Source: Achatina immaculata
Lineage: Eukaryota > Mollusca > Gastropoda > Stylommatophora > Achatinidae
Direction: 5' to 3'
Assembly: GCA_009760885.1 (NCBI GenBank)
Contig: CM019716.1
Span: 11,230,438 to 11,294,437, forward strand
DNA: 64,000 nt
The notes under the pieces: model-generated
What the model was told of the DNA's origin: nothing
Databases searched by the model: none
What the model saw: only the letters and a program-made list of their open reading frames with translations
Position numbers and translations under genes: made by a program
Shown here: in pieces, positions 48,072-60,554 of the stretch
Layout: each line of letters begins with the position of its first letter
Position numbering within the stretch: position 1 is the first letter of the stretch

Positions 48072-48290
48072 ATGGCCTGGTTGGCTGAGTGGTTAGGCAC
48101 TAGGTTCAGGTCCCTGTTAGCACCACAGCAAAAAGCCCTGGGTCCACACAGCCTCTGGAGTGAGAAACCTGGGAAGGTAGATGTGGCCAGGCGTGATACT
48201 AACCACATCAGACTTTCATGCCCTGATGGTCTTGGACATTCAGGTCTGACACCATATCCCTGGATGCCTTAATGGCAAGGAAGTGGGGGT
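48072..48290 (+). mobile_element. tRNA-derived SINE
   Basis: The head GGCCTGGTTGGCTGAGTGGT contains a perfect Pol III A box (TGGCTGAGTGG), followed ~25 nt later by GGTTCAGGTCCC, a B-box match, as in tRNA-Ser/Leu-like genes. A ~150-bp non-tRNA body follows (GGGTCCACACAGCCTCTGGA ... CTGGATGCCTTAATGGCAAG). It lies 13 bp past the Tc1 right end. The tRNA part lacks a convincing acceptor stem, so it is a SINE and not a tRNA gene. Confidence 0.75.
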
Positions 48291-49225
48291 TTTATTTTTC
48301 ATGCTAACACATGCACACACACGCACGCACATGTATGTATGTATGTATAATGGAATTTCATGTGCATAATTCATTTATATCTGATATACGTACATGTGAT
48401 ATATGTATATTTATTCCAGACACCTTCATAAATCTTATGTGTCCCAGTATATCAGTACATATATATGCACTAGAAACATAACACCCATGTTATTGTTAAT
48501 CTCATACAAACATTCATATACCTCACCATGAGTGAAGTGTACGTGGTGTGGACTGTGAGCTACTAAGGCAGAGGTGAGAGATTATGAACATGTGTTGTGC
48601 TGATGTTGTGGGTTTGATGTTATCTTGGTTTGCCTTTTGTGTGTGTGTGTGTGTGTGTTGTAAACACTGCCATGCATTGCTTGGTCCATGTTCCCAGAAT
48701 GTAGAGCACTTACATTCAACTGTTCTTATTTTCATATGGATTCTTTATCAGGTTTCTCATACAAAATTTGTAACAGAATTATTGATCTGTGTAAATGTTT
48801 CTTTTTGTCTTGTGTTGTCTGCTGCAGTTTGTTATATTTAGCTGTTTAAAGCTTGGTAGAATGTTTGGTACTTGTAATGTGTTTTGTTTGGAGATGATTT
48901 TCCTTGAAAAAAATACTTTGTCACACATGTGACACAGTATTTTTTTATTTAGTTATATAAAGCATGATGGAATGTTTCTTAGTTATCAAGTACTTTTTCC
49001 TGTTAAAATGTTCCTGCAATTTTCTGCAGTTTCTCCAGACCATATTATGTTTCCATTGCTTCAGTGTCAAGTTTCAGATATGTTATTATGTTTTCTTGCA
49101 TGGTTGTAACTTTTAGTTTCAGTGTTGTAAATCAGAGAGCGTTCTATTTCTGGGATGTTTTTTTTTTGTAACAAAATTATCTCTGAAACTTCCTGTTAAT
49201 GTGAATATTTATAGTAGTCATGTCT
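48291..49225. other. Single-copy sequence with short microsatellites
   Basis: Contains (CA/CG)n at 48306-48335, (ATGT)n near 48332 and (TG)n at 48640-48658. No gene was recognised. Confidence 0.6.
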
Positions 49226-49227
49226 GG

Positions 49228-50960
49228 AATATAGCATAGTTGTTTAGGTGAAAGTTTCTTGGTGTTCTTCTCTGGAATATAGCATTGTTGTTTAGGTGAA
49301 AGTTTCATGGTGTTCTTCTCTGGAATATAGCATTGTTGTTTAGGTGAAAGTTTCTTGGTGTTCTTCTCTGGAATATAGCATTGTTGTTTAGGTGAAAGTT
49401 TCTTGGTGTTCTTCTCTAGAATATAGCATTGTTGTTTAGGTGAAAGTTTCTTGGTGTTCTTCTCTGGAATATAGCATTGTTGTTTAGTTGAAAGTTTCTT
49501 GGTGTTCTTCTCTGGAATATAGCATTGTTGTTTAGGTGAAAGTTTCTTGGTGTTATTCTCTGGAATATAGCGTTGTTTAGGTGAAAATTTATTTGTGTTC
49601 TTCTCTGAAATATAGCATAGTTGTTTAGGTGAAAGTTTCTTGGTGTTCTTTTCTGGAATATCATTGTTATTTAGGTGAAAGTTTCATGGTGTTCTTGTGT
49701 GAAAAATAGTGTTGTTTAGGCGAAAGTTTCTTGATGTTCTTTGTAGAATATAGCATTGTTTAAGTGGAAGTTTCTTGATGTACTTTGTAGAATATAGCGT
49801 TGTTGTTTTGGTGAAATTTTCTTTGTGTTCTTTATATAATATTGCATTGTTGTCTAGGTGAAAGTATCTTGATGTTCTTGTGTGGAATATAATGTTGTTT
49901 AGATGAAAGTTTCTTGGTATTCTTTGTAGATTATAGCATGTCTGGAATATAGAACTGTTGTTTAGGTGAAAGTGTCTTAGTGTTATTTGTACAATATAGC
50001 ATTATTGTTTAAGTGAAAGTTTCTTGATATTCTTGTGTAGAATATAACATTGTTGTTTAGGTGAAAGTTTCTTGGTATTCTTGTGTAGAATATAACGTTG
50101 TTTAGGTGAAAGTTTCTTGATATTCTTGTGTAGAATATAACATTGTTGTTTAGGTGAAAGTTTATTGGTATTCTTGTGTAGAATATAACATTGTTGTTTA
50201 GGTGAAAGTTTCTCGGTATTCTTTGTAGAATATAGCATTGTTGTTTAGGTGAAAGTTTCTTGGTGTTCTTGTGTGGAATATAACATTGTTGTTTAGGTGA
50301 AAGTTTCTTGGTATTCTTGTGTAGAATATAACATTGTTGTTTAGGTGAAAGTTTCTTGGCATTCTTGTGTAGAATATAACATTGTTGTTTAGGTGAAAGT
50401 TTCTTGGCATTCTTGTGTAGAATATAACATTGTTGTTTAGGTGAAAGTTTCTTGGTATTCTTGTGTAGAATATAACATTGTTGTTTAGGTGAAAGTTTCT
50501 TGGCATTCTTGTGTGGAATATAACATTGTTGTTTAGGTGAAAGTTTCTTGGTATTCTTGTGTGGAATATAACATTGTTGTTTAGGTGAAAGTTTCTTGGT
50601 ATTCTTGTGTAGAATATAACGTCGTTTAGGTGAAAGTTTCTTGATATTCTTGTGTAGAATATAACATTGTTGTTTAGGTGAAAGTTTCTTGGTATTCTTG
50701 TGTGGAATATAACATTGTTGTTTAGGTGAAAGTTTCTTGGTATTCTTGTGTAGAATATAACATTGTTGTTTAGGTGAAAGTTTCTTGGTATTCTTGTGTA
50801 GAATATAACATTGTTGTTTAGGTGAAAGTTTCTTGGTATTCTTTGTAGAATATAGCATTGTTGTTTAGGTGAAAGTTTCTTGGTGTTCTTGTGTGGAATA
50901 TAGTATTGTTGTTTAGGTGAAAGTTTCTTGGTGTTCTTTGTAGACTATAACACTGTTGTT
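49228..50960. repeat. 48-bp minisatellite, ~36 copies
   Basis: The unit contains TTGTTGTTTAGGTGAAAGTT, TCTTGGTATTCTTGTGTAGA and ATATAACA. Flanking blocks use CTCTGGAATATAGCA variants, the centre uses TGTGTAGAATATAACA, and 49660-49980 is more diverged. The minus strand is open for 291 codons only because of the 16-codon period. Confidence 0.96.
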
Positions 50961-51080
50961 TGGGTGAAAACTGCTCATGTTTGTTCCTTGATATTTCCAG
51001 TTCTAGCTTTTTACAGTTGTTTCTGGTTATTAGTGCAGCATTTTCTCAGGCAAGAATCTTGCTACTTTCTCTTTGTTATG

Positions 51081-52296
51081 GTAAGCTTTATCTTCTTCTT
51101 CTTCTCACTATGTTTCCAGCTCTGTGCTATGGTAAGCATCTTCTTCTTCTCCTTCTTATTATTATGTTTCCAGCTCTGTGCTATGGTAAGCATCTTCTTC
51201 TTCTTCTTCTCATTATATGTTTCCAGCTCTGTGCTATAGTAAGCATCATCTTATTCTTCTTCTTTTTCTTCTCATTATGTTTCTAGCTCTGTGCTGTAGT
51301 AAGCAGCATCTTCATCTTCTCATTATATGTTTCCAGTTCTGTGCTGTGGTAAACATCATCGTTTTCTTCTTCTCATTATATGTTTCCAGCTCTGTGCTAT
51401 GGTAAGCATCATCTTCTTTTTCTTCATCTCATTACATGTTTACAGCTGTGCCCTGTAGTAAGCATCATTTTCATCATCTCATTATATGGTCCCAGCACTG
51501 TGCTATGGTAAGCATCATCGTTTTCTTCTTCTCATTATATGTTTCCAGCTCTGTGCTATGGTAAGCATCATCGTCTTCATCTTCTTCTCATTATATGTTT
51601 ACAGCTGTGCCCTGTAGTAAGCATCATCTTCATCTCATTATATGGTTCCAGCTCTGTGCAGTTGTAAGCATCATCATCATGTTCTTCTCATATGTTTCCA
51701 GCTGTGTGCTATGGTAAGCATCTTCTTCTTCTCCTTCTTATTATTATGTTTCCAGCTCTGTGCTATGGTAAGCATCTTCTTCTTCTTCTTCTCATTATAT
51801 GTTTCCAGCTCTGTGCTATAGTAAGCATCATCTTATTCTTCTTCTTTTTCTTCTCATTATGTTTCTAGCTCTGTGCTGTAGTAAGCAGCATCTTCATCTT
51901 CTCATTATATGTTTCCAGTTCTGTGCTGTGGTAAACATCATCGTTTTCTTCTTCTCATTATATGTTTCCAGCTCTGTGCTGTGGTAAGCATCATCTTCTT
52001 TTTCTTCATCTCATTACATGTTTACAGCTGTGCCCTGTAGTAAGCATCATTTTCATCATCTCATTATATGGTCCCAGCACTGTGCTATGGTAAGCATCAT
52101 CGTTTTCTTCTTCTCATTATATGTTTCCAGCTCTGTGCTATGGTAAGCATCATCGTCTTCATCTTCTTCTCATTATATGTTTACAGCTGTGCCCTGTAGT
52201 AAGCATCATCTTCATCTCATTATATGGTTCCAGCTCTGTGCAGTTGTAAGCATCATCATCATGTTCTTCTCATATGTTTCCAGCTGTGTGCTAGTT
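51081..52296 (+). repeat. ~52-bp array of exon-like cassettes, 22 copies, in a 582-bp duplication
   Basis: Each unit reads TTATATGTTTCCAG, CTCTGTGCTATG, GTAAGCATCATCTTCTT. In all 22 complete units an AG and a GTAA are separated by exactly 12 nt, although the 12 nt vary (for example CTGTGCCCTGTA, CACTGTGCTATG). The last unit (about 52282) keeps the acceptor but loses the donor. The set at about 51133-51714 is duplicated at 51715-52296. Confidence 0.9.
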
Positions 52297-53214
52297 CTTA
52301 CTGACCTTATGGTCATGCTCCCTTTATCTCTTGAGTTGATGGTGATATGCTGTCAGTGAGCTCGGAGCTTGGTTTCTTCTTTTTTTTAGATTGTTTTGTT
52401 TGCTAAATTTTATATCTAGAAACTCTGTTACTAAAATGTAGTGCTAAATGTGTTTTACTTTCTTCATTTTTGTTTTATTTTCTTCAGAGCATTGACACAT
52501 TTTTTCCTTCATTTCTTTGTTATGCTTGTACTTTTTTTGGTTTGATCCATTTTGTGAATTTATGTGGTTTAGAAATCTTGCATTTTGTTTTGTTTTGTTT
52601 TTAAATTTTCCCTGTACTAAATGGTGTTAGATGTGTTATATTTGCTTGGCTCATTGCTAACTCTCATTTGGGCTTTCAGATATCTTCATAGTTTGTATGA
52701 ATATGGATTAATCTCAGAATTAATGAAATTTTGGCAATTAACTATCTCACACATGGACAGCTTCACATGGGACAATCTTTTTCTGCATTCTTACAACTTG
52801 ACACAACTATCCTTGTATTGGCTGTTATGTTTACAGCATGCAACACGTATTATTGCATCCTTGCTTCTCATTTTGCCACTGATGTCTTCAGCAGCATGTA
52901 GAGAAGAAATATTTTCATAGAAAACTCCAGCATTTTTGTTTCTGAACTCCCATAACAAACACAAATTCACAGAGTTGTCTCCCCAGATAACTTTCTTTGT
53001 CAAATGATTTGTTTCATTTTTGACTTCTTAAGAGAATTTTCCGGGGATTTTTTACTGGCTTGAATATTTTTTTTTCCTTGTAGAAAAGCAAGTTTTTGTC
53101 TTGTTTTTATTATAGACAAATCTCTTAACATTGTGTTTTTTTCCTCAAAATTGTGCAGGTAAACAGAGTGGCTCAAAAATATGTTTAAAATGTTTCTTTT
53201 TTTTGTGTGTGTGC
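52297..53214. other. No recognisable gene
   Basis: T-rich single-copy sequence with open frames no longer than chance (longest 99 codons at 52621-52920, no motif). Confidence 0.55.
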
Positions 53215-53970
53215 ATGTCTTGGATAAAGTTGCCGAAGAAAGTGAACAAAAAGGCCTTACTTTGAACATCAAAAAGACAGAGACTATGGTTATATCTAAG
53301 AAACAATCCACCAGCATGCAGTATTAAATTAAATGGAACTATTCTAAATCAGGTGCAGAAGTTCAAATACCTTGGAGCAGTAATGACTTCAGATGGGAAA
53401 TGCAGAACAGAAATTAGGAACAGAATAGACCAAGCAAAGACTGCATTTCATAGAATGAGAAACATATTAGTTAACACATCTTTATCAATGAATGTTAGAA
53501 AACGAGTCCTAAAATGCTATATTAAACCTATCTTGTTATATGGAAGTGAATCATGGACAATAGGCAGATCTGCACAAAAATCATTGGAAGCAGCAGAAAT
53601 GTGGTTTATTAGAGGAATGTTGCAAATCCCCTGGACAACAAAAATAACTAATGAAGAATGTATGAGAAGAGATGGAGAGATGAAAAATCTTGTCAAAAAA
53701 GATAAGAGAGAGACAGTGTACTTTCATAGGACATGCAATGAGAAGAGGGGGCATTGAAAATATTATAACAGGAAAAATAAAAGGAAGAAGATCAAGAGGA
53801 AGACCAAGAGAAATGATACTGGATAGTCTGACAGGATGGTGTGAGAGGAGATCACCAACTGAGCTGATGGCCTGCATGAAGGATCGTGTACTCTGGAGAA
53901 GCATAATACCCAACGCCAGTTGGCACGGCACCTGATGATGATTATGATGATGATGATGATGTGCATGTAT
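53215..53970 (+). pseudogene. RTE-type LINE 3' end
   Basis: Pieces in order: ESEQKGLTLNIKKTETMVIS; after a frameshift KFKYLGAVMTSDGKCRTEIR, RIDQAKTAFHRMRNIL and ILLYGSESWTIGRSAQKSLE; and after a second shift CTFIGHAMRRGGIENII and GRRSRGRPREMILDSL. It ends with TGA and a (GATGAT)n tail at 53934-53962, the microsatellite tail typical of RTE elements. It is 5'-truncated and frame-broken. Confidence 0.86.
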
Positions 53971-53974
53971 ATTT

Positions 53975-55015
53975 TCATTGAGCAATGAAATAGTGACCCA
54001 TATAACTGCTAATACTTTAGATAAAGACTGAAACAGCAAAAAATATAATTCATTGTTCAGGAACACATCAGCCAGTTTATTTCTTGATGAGATGTATTTT
54101 CCAATAATTTTTATTTTAAAAAAAATGAATGCCTGTTTTTGGGCCACTCTGTAAAAACTCTCCTGTACTTTCAGTAAGTATGCAAAAGAAGTGGCAGGAG
54201 TAGGCAAACTTTGTAGAACAGCCACATGATTAGATGTGACTTGCTGGGGCATCGTGGGTTTGTTCATGCATTATCATGACCAGCCGTAGATTACAATGGT
54301 TTTATTGTGGTTATCCCTCTTTTCCTGATATCCTGGGCTTATTTTTGTTGTACTTTCATCATGTACTAGTTTCTCATTTGATAATCATCAGTGATATAAC
54401 AGATTATATTAGATGGTGTGGTTCAGTAAAGTTCAGACAAATCATGCTTGTGTGATTAATGAGAAGGTAGATAATACTATTAACTGGCCCCTTGTTGAAT
54501 AGTAAACGTCATATTACTCTGTGATATAGACACTAAAAAAAGTGTCAAATTACCGTGTAATCTGGACACTAAAAATGTCAAATTACCATGTAATCTAGAA
54601 ACTAAAAATGTCTATTTACCATATAATCTAGATAAATTAATAAAAATATTAAAACACTCAGTACTTTAGACAATAAATATCACATTGTTTTCTGATGCAG
54701 AGAAACAAATACCAGTTTGTAACTGAGATTAGCATAGTAAAATGTGCCTTAAGATTGTTAAAACAGTTTATTTAACTAAAAGATGCATACAAGTAACTGG
54801 CAATATTGCTTTCTCTATTGCATGATAATTATTATACACATGTAAGAGTATCATTTATATATTTTCATGTGTATCATGTAGACTTGTTGAAGCTGTTAGA
54901 CCTAGATTTTGGAACTTAATAAAGCAGTTGTTCTCTTGATTGCTGTCCACAGAACTACTGGTGTCCAGAAGGTTGGGCTCTGATCAGAGTAAGTTCATTC
55001 TAGCCAAAGCTTTAC
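53975..55015. other. AT-rich sequence, no recognisable gene
   Basis: A weak ~30-bp repeat (GTCAAATTACCATGTAATCT AGAAACTAAAAAT) occurs about four times at 54540-54640. Nothing else was identified. Confidence 0.55.
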
Positions 55016-55019
55016 ACTA

Positions 55020-55305
55020 GTCTGCTGTGACATTTGCATACGCTGATTGTGAGATTTGGAGTAGTTTGTTTTGACATACATATGCTGAATGTGAGATTTG
55101 GAGTAGTTTGTTTTGACATACACATGCTGAATGCGAGATTTGGAGTAGTTTGTTTTGACATTTGCATGTGGTGATTGTGAGATTTGGAGTAGTTTGTTTT
55201 GACATTTACATGTGGTGATTGTGAGATTTGGTGTAGTTTGTTTTGACATTTATGTATGGTGATTATGAGATTTGGAGTAGTTTGTTTTGATATTTACAGG
55301 GTTCT
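55020..55305. repeat. ~46-bp minisatellite, 6 copies
   Basis: The unit contains GTGAGATTTGGAGTAGTTTG, TTTTGACATTTACATGTGGT and GATT. Confidence 0.9.
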
Positions 55306-55611
55306 GGTTTACATAAGGTGATTGTGAGAGTGTTATGTGTGTAAAGTAGTGCATCCTTATGTCACATTTGTATATAGTGGCTGCAGATTGTGAGAACACA
55401 GATTTGATTTGTGGCTATAATCACGTCACATTAGACACAATGTAAGTTTTGAAAGAATTTTGGCATTTTTATAACACATATCAATTTCACAGAAATGTAA
55501 CATATTTATTGCAAGAGGTCACATGCCCAAGTAACAGAAATGTGACATTTGTCATGGTAAGGCACATGTCAGCTTGACAGAAATGTGATGAGTATGTCAT
55601 TCTGTGATGAA

Positions 55612-55985
55612 TGTCAGATGGGACAGGGGTTACGATGGTTTTCCTGAAGACTTAGCGTGGAGACAGGAGACCTAACAGAGTCAAGCCAGTATGGGGAGGT
55701 TATGATGGTTGTTCTGAAGACTTAGAGTTGAGACAGAAGACCTAACAGAGTCAAGCCAGTATGAGGAGATTATGATGGTTTTCCTGAAGACTTAGCGTGG
55801 AGACAGGAGACCTAACAGAATCAAGCCAGTATGGGGAGGTTATGATGGTTGTTCTGAAGACTTAGAGTTGAGACAGAAGACCTAACAGAGTCAAGCCAGT
55901 ATGGGGAGATTATGATGGTTTTCCTGAAGACTTAGAGTTGAGACAGAAGACCTAACAAAGTCATGCCAGTATGGGGAGCAGGGAG
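55612..55985. repeat. ~72-bp minisatellite with alternating subtypes
   Basis: Units contain CCTGAAGACTTAGCGTGGAG or TCTGAAGACTTAGAGTTGAG, then GACCTAACAGAGTCAAGCCA GTATGGGGAG. The two subtypes alternate, making a ~144-bp dimer. The same array reappears after the gap at 61853. Confidence 0.93.
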
Positions 55986-56081
55986 AACTCTGTCATCAAG
56001 AAGGATATGGTCTTCACCAGCTCTTCTTTATTGTTACATCATTCTATCACAGTTGTATCCTGCTCCATGACTACAGTATGA

Positions 56082-58903
56082 TCATCTTCTTCTTCTTCTT
56101 CTTCTTCGTTCGCATTGTCTGTCTATACCTGCAGTCCTGTCTCTTGGATAAATTTCACTGTTTTTTTTTAATTCATGTATGGAACCGTAGAGCTTATCTT
56201 CTTTAGTGGTTTCACTGGGCCAGTAATTATTTCTCAGTGTCTTGTAGTTGATGCAGTTCTGGAGGATATGTTCCACAGTTTGGGGCACCTGGGCACATGT
56301 ACATAGATTAGTAGTACCAACCTTAAACTTTGTATACATATGACTTCGGAGTCGGCTGTGCCCTGTTCGGAGACGGAAGATGGTGACTTGTTCCTTTCTG
56401 TTTAGCATGTGATAATCATCATGTGGTGGTGTTTGTGGCTTCCTGTAGGTTTTTATCATGCTTTCCTTCTGATTATAGGTGATTGGTATGTCTGGTTGCT
56501 CCATTTCAGTGCCCTCTTTGGCCAGATGGTCAGCTTTCTCATTGCCTGGTATCCCACAGTGGGAGGGAATCCATTGCAAAGTGACTCCATGTCGTAAGCC
56601 AATTTTTGACAAGGCATCTTTAAGGTCTGGTAGTTTGTTGCACTGAAGAGCTTCCAGTACTGATCTTGCATCTGTGAGAATTACTACAGGACATGTATCA
56701 ATTCTGGAGTCTGATAGTTTTTCAACTGCAGCAATAATTGCCCTAACTTCTGCATCAAAGTTGTTGCAGTATTTACCAGTGGGTATGGAAATCTTGTCAA
56801 TGGTGTTGTTTGGATATTCAATATATGCTCCTGCCCCTCCATTCTTTATGGCATTATGTGCAGATCCATCTATATACACACGTATCCAGGTGTCACATGG
56901 ATATTTGTCATCTAGAACACTAAGTGTGGCTGTTGATCTTACAAGACTGCTCTGCATCTCACCATTCTGCACACCTTTCACTTCAGTCTGAATAGTTATT
57001 TGTGTATAATCTGCTTCTTTCCATGGTGTATGCTCTGGTACAGATGATAATGGAGCGACTACAGTTTGAAGGTCAGGTATCAGCTTACGCATACGCTTGG
57101 CCTGATGAATGAAGCTGCTTCTTTTAAGCCGTCCTAATGCCAAGTTATTGAATCTCTCCTTCAGGGGATGGCTTACAGAGCTAAGGAATTTTTCTCCCAT
57201 GGTCATGACCTTTGTGTCTCTACGTTCCTTTAGCGCTTGAACACCAACTATTTTCTGCATTTCTACTATTGGTGTGGACCTCATGGCACCTGTGATAATC
57301 CGTAGTGACTGATTTTGAACCTTGTCTAGATTATGCAGCGTAGTGCTTGATGCTGTGCACCAAGATGTTGAGCCATATTCTAAATGTGGTAGAATACTTT
57401 GCTGATATACATTCTTGAGGATTCTTTCACTAGCTCCCCATGTGGTTCCACTCAATTTTCTTAATATGGCTAGTTTTCTTCTGGCTTTTGCTTCTGCACT
57501 GTTGATGTGTTGCTTCCACGTCAGTTTTGAGTCAAGAGTCACTTCTAAGTAAGTGGGTTGGTTGTCCATCCTTAAGGGTATTTTATTCACAAAGATCTTA
57601 CCTGCTTTCTGTTTAGATGAGAGAGTGAACAGAGTGGTACTTGATTTCTCTGTGTTGATACTTACACACCATTTGTTTGTCCATGATGTCAAGATGTCTG
57701 CTGCTCTTTGGAGTCTCTGTGTAGCAACTGTTGCATATTCATCTGTACACCACATGACCAGATCATCTGCATACAGTGCCACTTTGATTCCATAGGGAAG
57801 TTCCTTGACCAGGTCATTAATGAATACAAGGAATAGTGTAGGTGAAAGGACTCCTCCTTGTGGTACACCGTGTCGCAGTAGTACTTTCTGGCTTTTGTGT
57901 CCATCCATTACTACTCTAGCTCTTCTATTGTGTAAATAGGACTTTATCCAGTTGTAGTCTTCCATTCACATTGCAGTTTCTTAGTTTCCACAGCAGACCT
58001 TTTTTCCATACTTTATCAAAGGCTTTCTTCAGGTCTATCCACGCTGCTAGTACAAGGTTTTTCTCTTGGAATGCATCCTCAATCTCTTGATAGAGATAGG
58101 TCACTTGATCTTCCGTACTGTAGTACTGCCTAAATCCTGCTTTTTTGTGGAACGAGAAGGTTTTCACTTTCTAGGTACCATTTTAGCCTCAGGTCAATGA
58201 TGCGTTCCATTGTTTTGCATAGGCAGCTAGTGAGACTGATTGGCCTGTAGCTGGAGGCAGTATCACTGTTTTTCCCTGGTTTTAGCAGTGGTACCATGTT
58301 TGCTTCCTTCCAGATTTGAGGTAACTTACCTGTGCTCCAGCACATATTGAAAATATCCAACAGCTTTCCCATTGCTGCCATTCCCAGGTTCTTGATCATT
58401 TCATTGGACACTCCATCTGGTCCTTGTGATTTCCTTGGTTTCAGTTTACTAACTGCTAGGTCTAACTCACTGCATGTGATTGGTGCATCCATGACCTCCA
58501 CTTTTCTGACTTGTTCCTCCTCTTTCTGTGGCTCGATGCGCACTGTACGCTCCTTCTCTGGATGGATATCAATGTTGCAGTCCTGTGCAAACATGCGAGC
58601 AAAGTGATCTGCTACCTGCTTACCTGTAAGAGTTTTCCCATCCTCTATTAGTGTAACCTTTGTACTTCTTCCAGTACTCTCATCATTTAACTGTTTGATT
58701 AGTTTCCACAGTTTCCTTCCATCCTTTTCAAAGTTTAGGGACTCTGTTTTCTCTCTCCAACTTTCCCGTCTGGCTTGCAGCTTTGCTCTCTGAAATTTGG
58801 CCTTAGAATGTTGGTAATTATTGTGGTGTTCTTGGCATGGTCTATTTTCTGCTTGCTTTCGAGCTGCTTCCACGTCATCATGGAGTTTTCCCAGCTCACT
58901 AGA
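56082..58903 (-). pseudogene. LINE reverse transcriptase-RNase H region of ORF2, two frameshifts
   Basis: From 58903 the frame has a linker with DRxxLWKLIKQLND-like text, LKPRKSQGPDGVSNEMIK, SYRPISLTSCLCKTMERIID, then shifts near 58140. KAGFRQYYSTEDQ and AAWIDLKKAFDKVW (motif A) follow, with a shift near 57950. Then GVPQGGVLSPTLFLVFINDL (motif B), ALYADDLVMW (catalytic YADD), the RNase H set VYIDGSAHN / AEVRAIIAAVEKL / LTDARSVLEAL / WIPSHCGIPGNEKADHLAKE, and a C-terminal C-x-C...H-x-x-x-x-C (LCTCAQVPQTVEHILQNC). It is nearly complete but frame-broken. Confidence 0.93.
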
Positions 58904-59971
58904 TCAGTATGGTTTATAGTCCCTGCGAGCTCCTCTGGGAATGGTTTCACGAGCGGCCTGAAGGATACAAGCATTGAATTCCTTCACTATGCTGTTAATA
59001 TCATCTTCTATGGACAGCTGTCCCACCAGGATACCTGTACGATGTCTGTACATTGTCCAGTTTGCTTTTTTATAGTTCCATCTGGGGAGAGGGCTACTGG
59101 TGTTAAGGAGTTCATTTTCTATTGTCAGGAAGACTGGTCGATGGTCACTACCTCCAAGTTGTTTTCCAACTTCACGTGTAATGTTCCACTTCAGATCTGG
59201 AGAGTGGAATGCCAGATCTGGTGTTGATTTTGTATGCCAAGCCCTTGAGTAAAATGTTGGGGGATCCATTGGCTGGTTGATCAGGAGAAGTCCATTATCA
59301 TCCTGCCAGCTCTCAACTTCCTCTCCTCTCTTGTCTATGTGGTCATAGCCCCAGCTCTGGGAATGGCTGTTAAAATCGCCACAGACCATCAGTCTCTCTT
59401 TGTGTGGGATTGTTTCCAGAGCAAGTGAGCGGTCATTAGGACAGTAATAGTTAAGGAGGTGGAAATCTGTATTACTACTTTTTAGATGGATCATCTGGTA
59501 TTTGGCTCCTTCCATGTACACTCCCACCTGACATGCGCTGATGTTATTCTTAATAAGTGTGAGTACTCCTCCTTTTCTTCTGTCCTGTCGGTCTGATCTA
59601 AAACACTGGTAGCCTCTGATTTTAAAGGCGGCATCTTTGGTTAGGTGTGTCTCCTGTATGCAGCATATACTTACCTGCTCTGCAAAAAGTATGTTCTCTA
59701 GTTCCGTCTTTTTGCTATAGCCATCTCTAACATTGCTGACACCCTCAGCATTCCACTGCATTATTTTAAGTTCTTGCTTTTTGGCTGTTTTCTTCTGTTG
59801 TATTTTTTGGCCAGTAGCTCTACTCTCATGTCTCCTGACTCCACAAGACAAACTGAGAGGACCTCCAGTAGCATTGGGTGGACCCTTTCGAGGCAGGGGG
59901 CCCGGCACTGCACCTGCCTGGTTAGTCTTCACAGGGCGAGCACCATGTTTGAATACTGCAGATAGAGACAT
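58904..59971 (-). pseudogene. LINE apurinic endonuclease region of ORF2
   Basis: The sequence contains the exonuclease-endonuclease-phosphatase motifs: ELKIMQWNAEGVSN (Asn), CCIQETHLT (Glu), VCGDFNSHSQSWG (Asp and Asn) and GGSDHRPVFL (Asp and His). All catalytic residues expected for a LINE endonuclease are present. The frame stops at TGA after DYKPY (58906-58904) where the linker should continue into SSELGKLHDDVEAA, so ORF2 is interrupted by a stop. The start at 59971 is only the first Met in the open frame. Confidence 0.9.
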
Positions 59972-60039
59972 TTCATTAGCGATAATGCATGTTACCCTGA
60001 TTTTTGCGATGCGCCTTTTGGCTAGGTAACTCCGACTTC

Positions 60040-60356
60040 AGCACCTTTCCTTGCTAGGGCAGACTGTGGTCTTGCTCGGACTGCCATGAAGACAGTGTGG
60101 CTGGCCTGGCCAAAACTTTGTTTTCCAGCCTCTGGTGGCTGTACTTAAGCCCATTCTCCATGTCAGATGGTTTTGAGATAGTTCCACAAAGACACTCTGA
60201 CTTTGAGATGAGGAATCTGATGAGTGCTTCAACGATATCCATTCCCCGCCACCCATAGTCTACTGGCTCTGTTTTGTTTACATCATTCTGATAGCCATTG
60301 TTGTAAAGACCCATAGGCTTGTCACGTCCTGGATTCATTCGTTTCACACCAGACAT
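60040..60356 (-). pseudogene. LINE ORF1 N-terminal remnant
   Basis: The frame starts MSGVKRMNPGRDKPMGLYNN and includes YGWRGMDIVEALIRFLISKS and LENKVLARPATLSSWQSEQD. LARPATLSSWQS resembles the K/R-x-x-V-x-x-H-x-S-x-N segment of LINE ORF1 RNA-binding proteins. It stops after ~100 codons, and ORF1 sequence picks up in another frame upstream of the endonuclease (RRIAKIRVTCIIANEMSLSA), so ORF1 is deleted and fused. Confidence 0.55.
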
Positions 60357-60554
60357 CCCTCATCCCCGCTAGAGATCTCCATGTCCCCATCCGTCCACCA
60401 ACATGACATTACATTTTACAAAAATAACAATTACAATTAGTGTTGATTGCTACAAGTTTCTGGGCTACAGAGGTAGGTCAGAGTTTTTAAGCAAACAGAT
60501 CTATGTTCCCTGTCTCACAAACACTATGTTAAGATAAGTGTGTCCTTAACACAG

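Larger units (their letters stand above)
56082..60360 (-). mobile_element. I-type LINE with endonuclease, RT and RNase H
   Basis: On the minus strand it runs from an ORF1-like start (60356) to a GCGAAC(GAA)n 3' end at 56085-56110. Order of parts is ORF1 remnant, apurinic endonuclease, reverse transcriptase, RNase H and Cys-rich tail. The presence of RNase H after the RT places it with I-group (I/Ingi-like) LINEs. No target-site duplication was identified. Confidence 0.9.

Noticed and set aside
48072..48150. Functional tRNA gene
   Set aside because: A and B boxes are good, but no matching acceptor stem or plausible anticodon arm was found and a SINE body follows.
49983..50858. 291-codon minus-strand open frame (KNTKKLSPKQQCYILH repeats)
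   Set aside because: It is a product of the 48-bp minisatellite; no other coding signal.
52621..52920. 99-codon Leu-rich open frame
   Set aside because: T-rich sequence readily gives Leu/Phe-rich frames; no motif, start context or splice evidence.
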